Shown here piece after piece: positions 61,801 to 64,000 of a DNA stretch of 64,000 nucleotides. Origin of the DNA: Hymenobacter aranciens (GTDB lineage Bacteria; Bacteroidota; Bacteroidia; Cytophagales; Hymenobacteraceae); contig NZ_JAUQSY010000016.1 in assembly GCF_030580865.1 (NCBI RefSeq), forward strand, positions 92,081 to 156,080. Reading direction: 5' to 3'. The notes beneath the pieces are model-generated. The model was given only the letters and a program-made list of their open reading frames with translations, made no database searches and was not told where the DNA came from. How positions within the stretch are numbered: the stretch's first letter is position 1; every line of letters starts with the position of its first letter. The position numbers and the translations under genes were made by a program.

Positions 61801-64000
61801 GGTGCTGGCGTGGGTGGCCGAGTTCAGCACGTCGCCGAGGGCCGTAATGGTCTGGCCGTTGTCGGCCAGGGTGCCGCGGGTCAGGGTCAGCACGCCGCCC
61901 ACGCGCACGTTGCGGTTGGCTTGCAGAGTCAGGTTGCCGGCAGTCTGGGCGTTGTTGAGCACCAAGTTGCCGAAAACGGTCAGGTTGGTGCCCGCCACGC
62001 CGGTGCCGGTGAGCTGCTGGTTCACGATGCCGCCAGTGAAGGTGGTCGTCTGGGTAGCCACGCCGGGGCGGAAGCCGCCGCCCGTCAGGCTGGTGCTGGT
62101 CGAGGAGTTGCCGTTGTTCAGGTTCTGGGCAATGTTCAGGCCCAGGCCGTTGGCGTTGAAGACCGCGAAGTCGTTGCTGATGCTCAGGCTGCCTTTCAGG
62201 GTCAGGGCGTCGGCCACGAGGCGGCCGGTGTTTACGTTGCCGGTGGTGCTGGGCTCCACGCGCAGGTCGTAGAGCGGCACGGTGCTGTCCACGTTCACCG
62301 TCACGTCGCCCAGGGTTGAGCCTGCCGTGCCCAGGGCTACCACGCCGCCGGTTACGCTGGTCGAGTCGGGTACGAGGTACAGGTCGGCCACCACGGTCGG
62401 GTTGCCGTTCGAGCGGTGCAAAGCCAGCGTACCGCCGCTCTGGCGGAAGATGCTGCCCACGTTCAGCACCTCAAATAAGCCGCGCTGGTTGCCGGTGCCG
62501 GTAGCGGCGAGGCCGTAAATGTCCACCAGGCCGCCGCTCTGGTCGAAGTGCAGCGAGCCGGCGGTGTTGGAGTTGTTGCGACGCACCTGGCCGTTCACGC
62601 GCAACGTGCCGTTGGTCACGGTGATGGTCGGGAAGCCCGCGCTGGCATACTCGATGTCGTTGCCGGCGGTGGCGGCCGTCAGGCTGGGGTCGCCCACGTT
62701 GATGGTGCCGTTCAGCACGTTCAGGCGGCCGCCCAGCATCAGGTCCGAGTTCACGTCGTTGCCCGTGGCCACGGTCACCACGGCCGCGCTGGCGTCCACG
62801 GTCAGGGCGGCGGCTTCGGGGATGTTGTAGGCCGAGGCCGCGTCGTGGATGGTCAGCGTCGAGCCGGGCTTGGCGTAGCGCAGGGTGCCGCGGGTCAGGG
62901 TCAGCCAGCTGTTGGTGGGCGTGGTCAGGGTGCCGGCCACGTCCACGGTCAGCACCGGGGTTTGGTTGGTGCCTTTGTCCACGGTCATCGTGGCCAGGGT
63001 GGTGGTGGCGCTGCCGTTGGTGCCGGTGAGGGCGGCATTGGCGGCGCCCGTAAAGGTCACGGCCACCGTTTTGCCGGTGTTGTTGAAGTCCACCGTGCCG
63101 TTGTTCAGCAGGTCGTTGGTAATGCGCAGGGTGTTGGCCACGGCCGCCCCAACGCCGTTGGCGTCGAAGGTGGCGCCGCTGTTCACCTGCACGCCGCGGT
63201 TGGCGATGATGCTGCGCAACGTGCCGTTGGGGTAGCGGAAGGTGCCGCGCTCCACGCTCAGCAGGCTGTCCACGGTCAGGTTGCCGTTGGTGCCGCTGCT
63301 CAGTAGCGCCAGGCCGGTGAAGCCGGCCAGATTACCCACCCGCAGGCGGTTGTACATGCGTAGGTCGCGGGCCGGCAGGGTGATAAGCTGGCCCGCACCC
63401 GGGTTCAGCCACAGGTTGCGGTAAGTGCCCAGGCTCTGGCCCGTAAACGAAGTCAAAGGAATAGTAAAGTCCTGGCTGCCGCTGGTGTAGTACTCCACCG
63501 TGCCGCCCGTAGCCGAGAGGAAGCCGCCGAAATCACCGCCCGGGAACTGCGCCGTGCCGGTGGCCGACGAAATCCGCAGCCGGCCCGAGCCGCCCACCAC
63601 GGCATCCGGCAGCGAGCCGAAGTTGTGGCCGGTCAGGGTTTGCACGTCGAGCGTGGCGCCCTTGTCAATCTGCAGGCTGCCCGATACGGCGTTGTTGGTC
63701 GTCACGGTTACTACGTGCGTCAGGTTAGTCGCCGCATCGCCGATGAACACCGGGTTGCCGGCGCCGGGCGTGGTGGTAGCCGCCGCGCCGCTGTGGCTCA
63801 CCGTGCTCCAGGGCGTAGTGGCCGGGTTGGTGTCTTCCCAGTTGCCGCTGCGGATGCTATAGTAGGCCGTCACCGGCCCGAATACCGTCGATTCGCCGGC
63901 CGTGTACTCGCCGTCGAAGTAGCCCACGTTCGGGAATTGAATCACCGACGTGGTGGCGCCTTCCACTACCTGGTTCACGTTGTTGGTGCTGGTCCAGGTG
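58810..64000 (-). CDS. Very large T9SS-secreted surface protein, 5' end outside window
   Basis: The frame is open to the right edge, so at least 1730 residues are present and the start is missing. Most of the protein is a Gly/Thr/Asn/Ser-rich parallel beta-helix-like repeat region (GTFNGGTATLSSGTTFTN, GGTFVAGTGDIIAGTTFTN and many relatives). A fibronectin-like region with SAYFEVERSADGRTFTPIGRV precedes the C-terminal T9SS sorting domain (VVAYPNPSQGSGFRL, then GLYVLTVQTSAGSFVQKLVVE). It is likely a surface adhesin or gliding-related protein. There is no catalytic motif. Confidence 0.88.
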   Translation of the reverse strand, partial: TWTSTNNVNQVVEGATTSVIQFPNVGYFDGEYTAGESTVFGPVTAYYSIRSGNWEDTNPATTPWSTVSHSGAAATTTPGAGNPVFIGDAATNLTHVVTVTTNNAVSGSLQIDKGATLDVQTLTGHNFGSLPDAVVGGSGRLRISSATGTAQFPGGDFGGFLSATGGTVEYYTSGSQDFTIPLTSFTGQSLGTYRNLWLNPGAGQLITLPARDLRMYNRLRVGNLAGFTGLALLSSGTNGNLTVDSLLSVERGTFRYPNGTLRSIIANRGVQVNSGATFDANGVGAAVANTLRITNDLLNNGTVDFNNTGKTVAVTFTGAANAALTGTNGSATTTLATMTVDKGTNQTPVLTVDVAGTLTTPTNSWLTLTRGTLRYAKPGSTLTIHDAASAYNIPEAAALTVDASAAVVTVATGNDVNSDLMLGGRLNVLNGTINVGDPSLTAATAGNDIEYASAGFPTITVTNGTLRVNGQVRRNNSNTAGSLHFDQSGGLVDIYGLAATGTGNQRGLFEVLNVGSIFRQSGGTLALHRSNGNPTVVADLYLVPDSTSVTGGVVALGTAGSTLGDVTVNVDSTVPLYDLRVEPSTTGNVNTGRLVADALTLKGSLSISNDFAVFNANGLGLNIAQNLNNGNSSTSTSLTGGGFRPGVATQTTTFTGGIVNQQLTGTGVAGTNLTVFGNLVLNNAQTAGNLTLQANRNVRVGGVLTLTRGTLADNGQTITALGDVLNSATHASTGSGAIVLGIGGTSLLNQNVGGNGTGKFGNLTLNNANGATATANQEVTGVLTLTAGVFTIGSQLLYLSNTANGAIVGASSTRYIRTNGIVADLGLRKAYPSGAGDFTFPVGVAAKYTPARFNVTANTAAGAITVRPINTAHPSTTDPANTELNYYWKVSRTGFSGLTVTHTYTYLVGDVQGTESSYVTGRFLNTAWTPVGGTSGTVNATAHTLTLTGVNYLSGDYTGGYTAEFGIVPTFYSRTATAGLPGGANWDLASSWTLNADGSDAPIALPSTFPTAANPTVILPGHQINANGSSRGTAQLELNGILDLGAGAANNFNTVTGTGTLRIGSALFPAGNYAAFVASTGGTVDYSAAVLLPARDTYNNLLLSGGNSKTLSNLDLTINGQLTVTAGTAATNITSQNLTLTSGTLGFVNNGTFVLNDGNLSIAAGLNNTGSLNLGRGTVGIGTTLSNTGTLLANTGAITVSGSLSNGPGGTFSATDAPIAVGTSFSNTGTFNGGTATLSSGTTFTNGSGGTFVAGTGDIIAGTTFTNAGTYTAATNLLRVNGNYVNSGTFNAGASSTLDIYSSFTNSGTFNAGTSLVRFLSGASSTVNGATTFYNLQKLGTGARTINADMTVTNILTLQNGFFITGPNTIFLTNTATQPIVGTSSTAYVQGRLAISFPNTASMGREFPVGANSQYRPVTIRQEATGSNPVVLVEVIPVQPTGSIDPSLSNLSRARYYRVFLLAGTIGSPTVQLSFNTEGLLDEFVNVPGNLRIARSTAATGPWTNEGGSGVYSPAFPRGYAVSGATSITNNSLFTLASTNSVDNPLPVELTRFTATAQASSVATAWSTASEKNSAYFEVERSADGRTFTPIGRVEAAGFSSTPRSYSLRDAQPLPGLSYYRLRLVDADATFSYSPVVAVRFTGKADAPTVVAYPNPSQGSGFRLAATNLPAGRATVLLTDAFGRRVGQQVVDFTAADVAVPLAQPLPAGLYVLTVQTSAGSFVQKLVVE

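Overview
The window is high-GC DNA from a member of the Bacteroidota, most likely a Hymenobacter-type cytophagalean (inference). The sequence shows a SusC/SusD pair, several proteins ending in type IX secretion (T9SS, por) sorting tails, TonB-dependent beta-barrels with carboxypeptidase-regulatory-like domains, LytTR/His-kinase signalling, a permease fused to an M1 peptidase, and many intergenic palindromic repeats. No rRNA, tRNA, CRISPR array or recognisable insertion sequence was seen. Strand choice and several starts rest on recognisable protein sequence and signal peptides, because Shine-Dalgarno sites are weak in this phylum.

Region 1 (1-18070) is a polysaccharide utilisation locus, probably for arabinan or arabinoxylan. 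It holds two lipoprotein GH43 enzymes (one running off the left edge), SusD, SusC, two secreted GH43 enzymes with ricin-type trefoil domains and T9SS tails, a secreted repeat protein, a SASA-type acetylesterase, an aldose 1-epimerase and a LacI-family regulator. The exact 12-bp palindrome GCAAACGTTTGC occurs five times here and nowhere else that I found in the window. The copies lie in front of susC, in front of the GH43-lectin operon, and between the epimerase and lacI, so one LacI regulon is the natural reading.

Region 2 (18090-33858) is mostly housekeeping: nuoN and nuoM without other nuo genes, a T9SS-tailed serine hydrolase, a VOC protein, an LVIVD-repeat lipoprotein operon, a GluRS-like protein, endonuclease V, a DUF1990 pair, a second serine hydrolase, the selenium tRNA-modification pair mnmH-selD, and a DEDD exonuclease. 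Region 3 (33965-52400) holds an AraC-type regulator, a TonB-type barrel protein, a LytTR response regulator with its histidine kinase, an M43 metalloprotease, an ABC ATPase with a permease-aminopeptidase fusion, three small secreted proteins and an ECF sigma factor with a small membrane protein.

Region 4 (52420-55918) is a compact arsenic operon: arsR, a Cys-tailed DUF6428-like protein, a metallophosphoesterase, ACR3 and an ArsN1-like acetyltransferase. Two perfect ATCGTA-N4-TACGAT operators flank a Bacteroidetes-type -7 box. Region 5 (55965-64000) has a tandem pair of unknown paralogues, an array of palindromes at an exact 41-bp period, a helical unknown protein and a very large T9SS surface protein that runs off the right edge.

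Across the window at least ten families of intergenic inverted or tandem repeats sit directly against gene ends, and in three cases they supply the stop codon. This is the least explained feature of the sequence.
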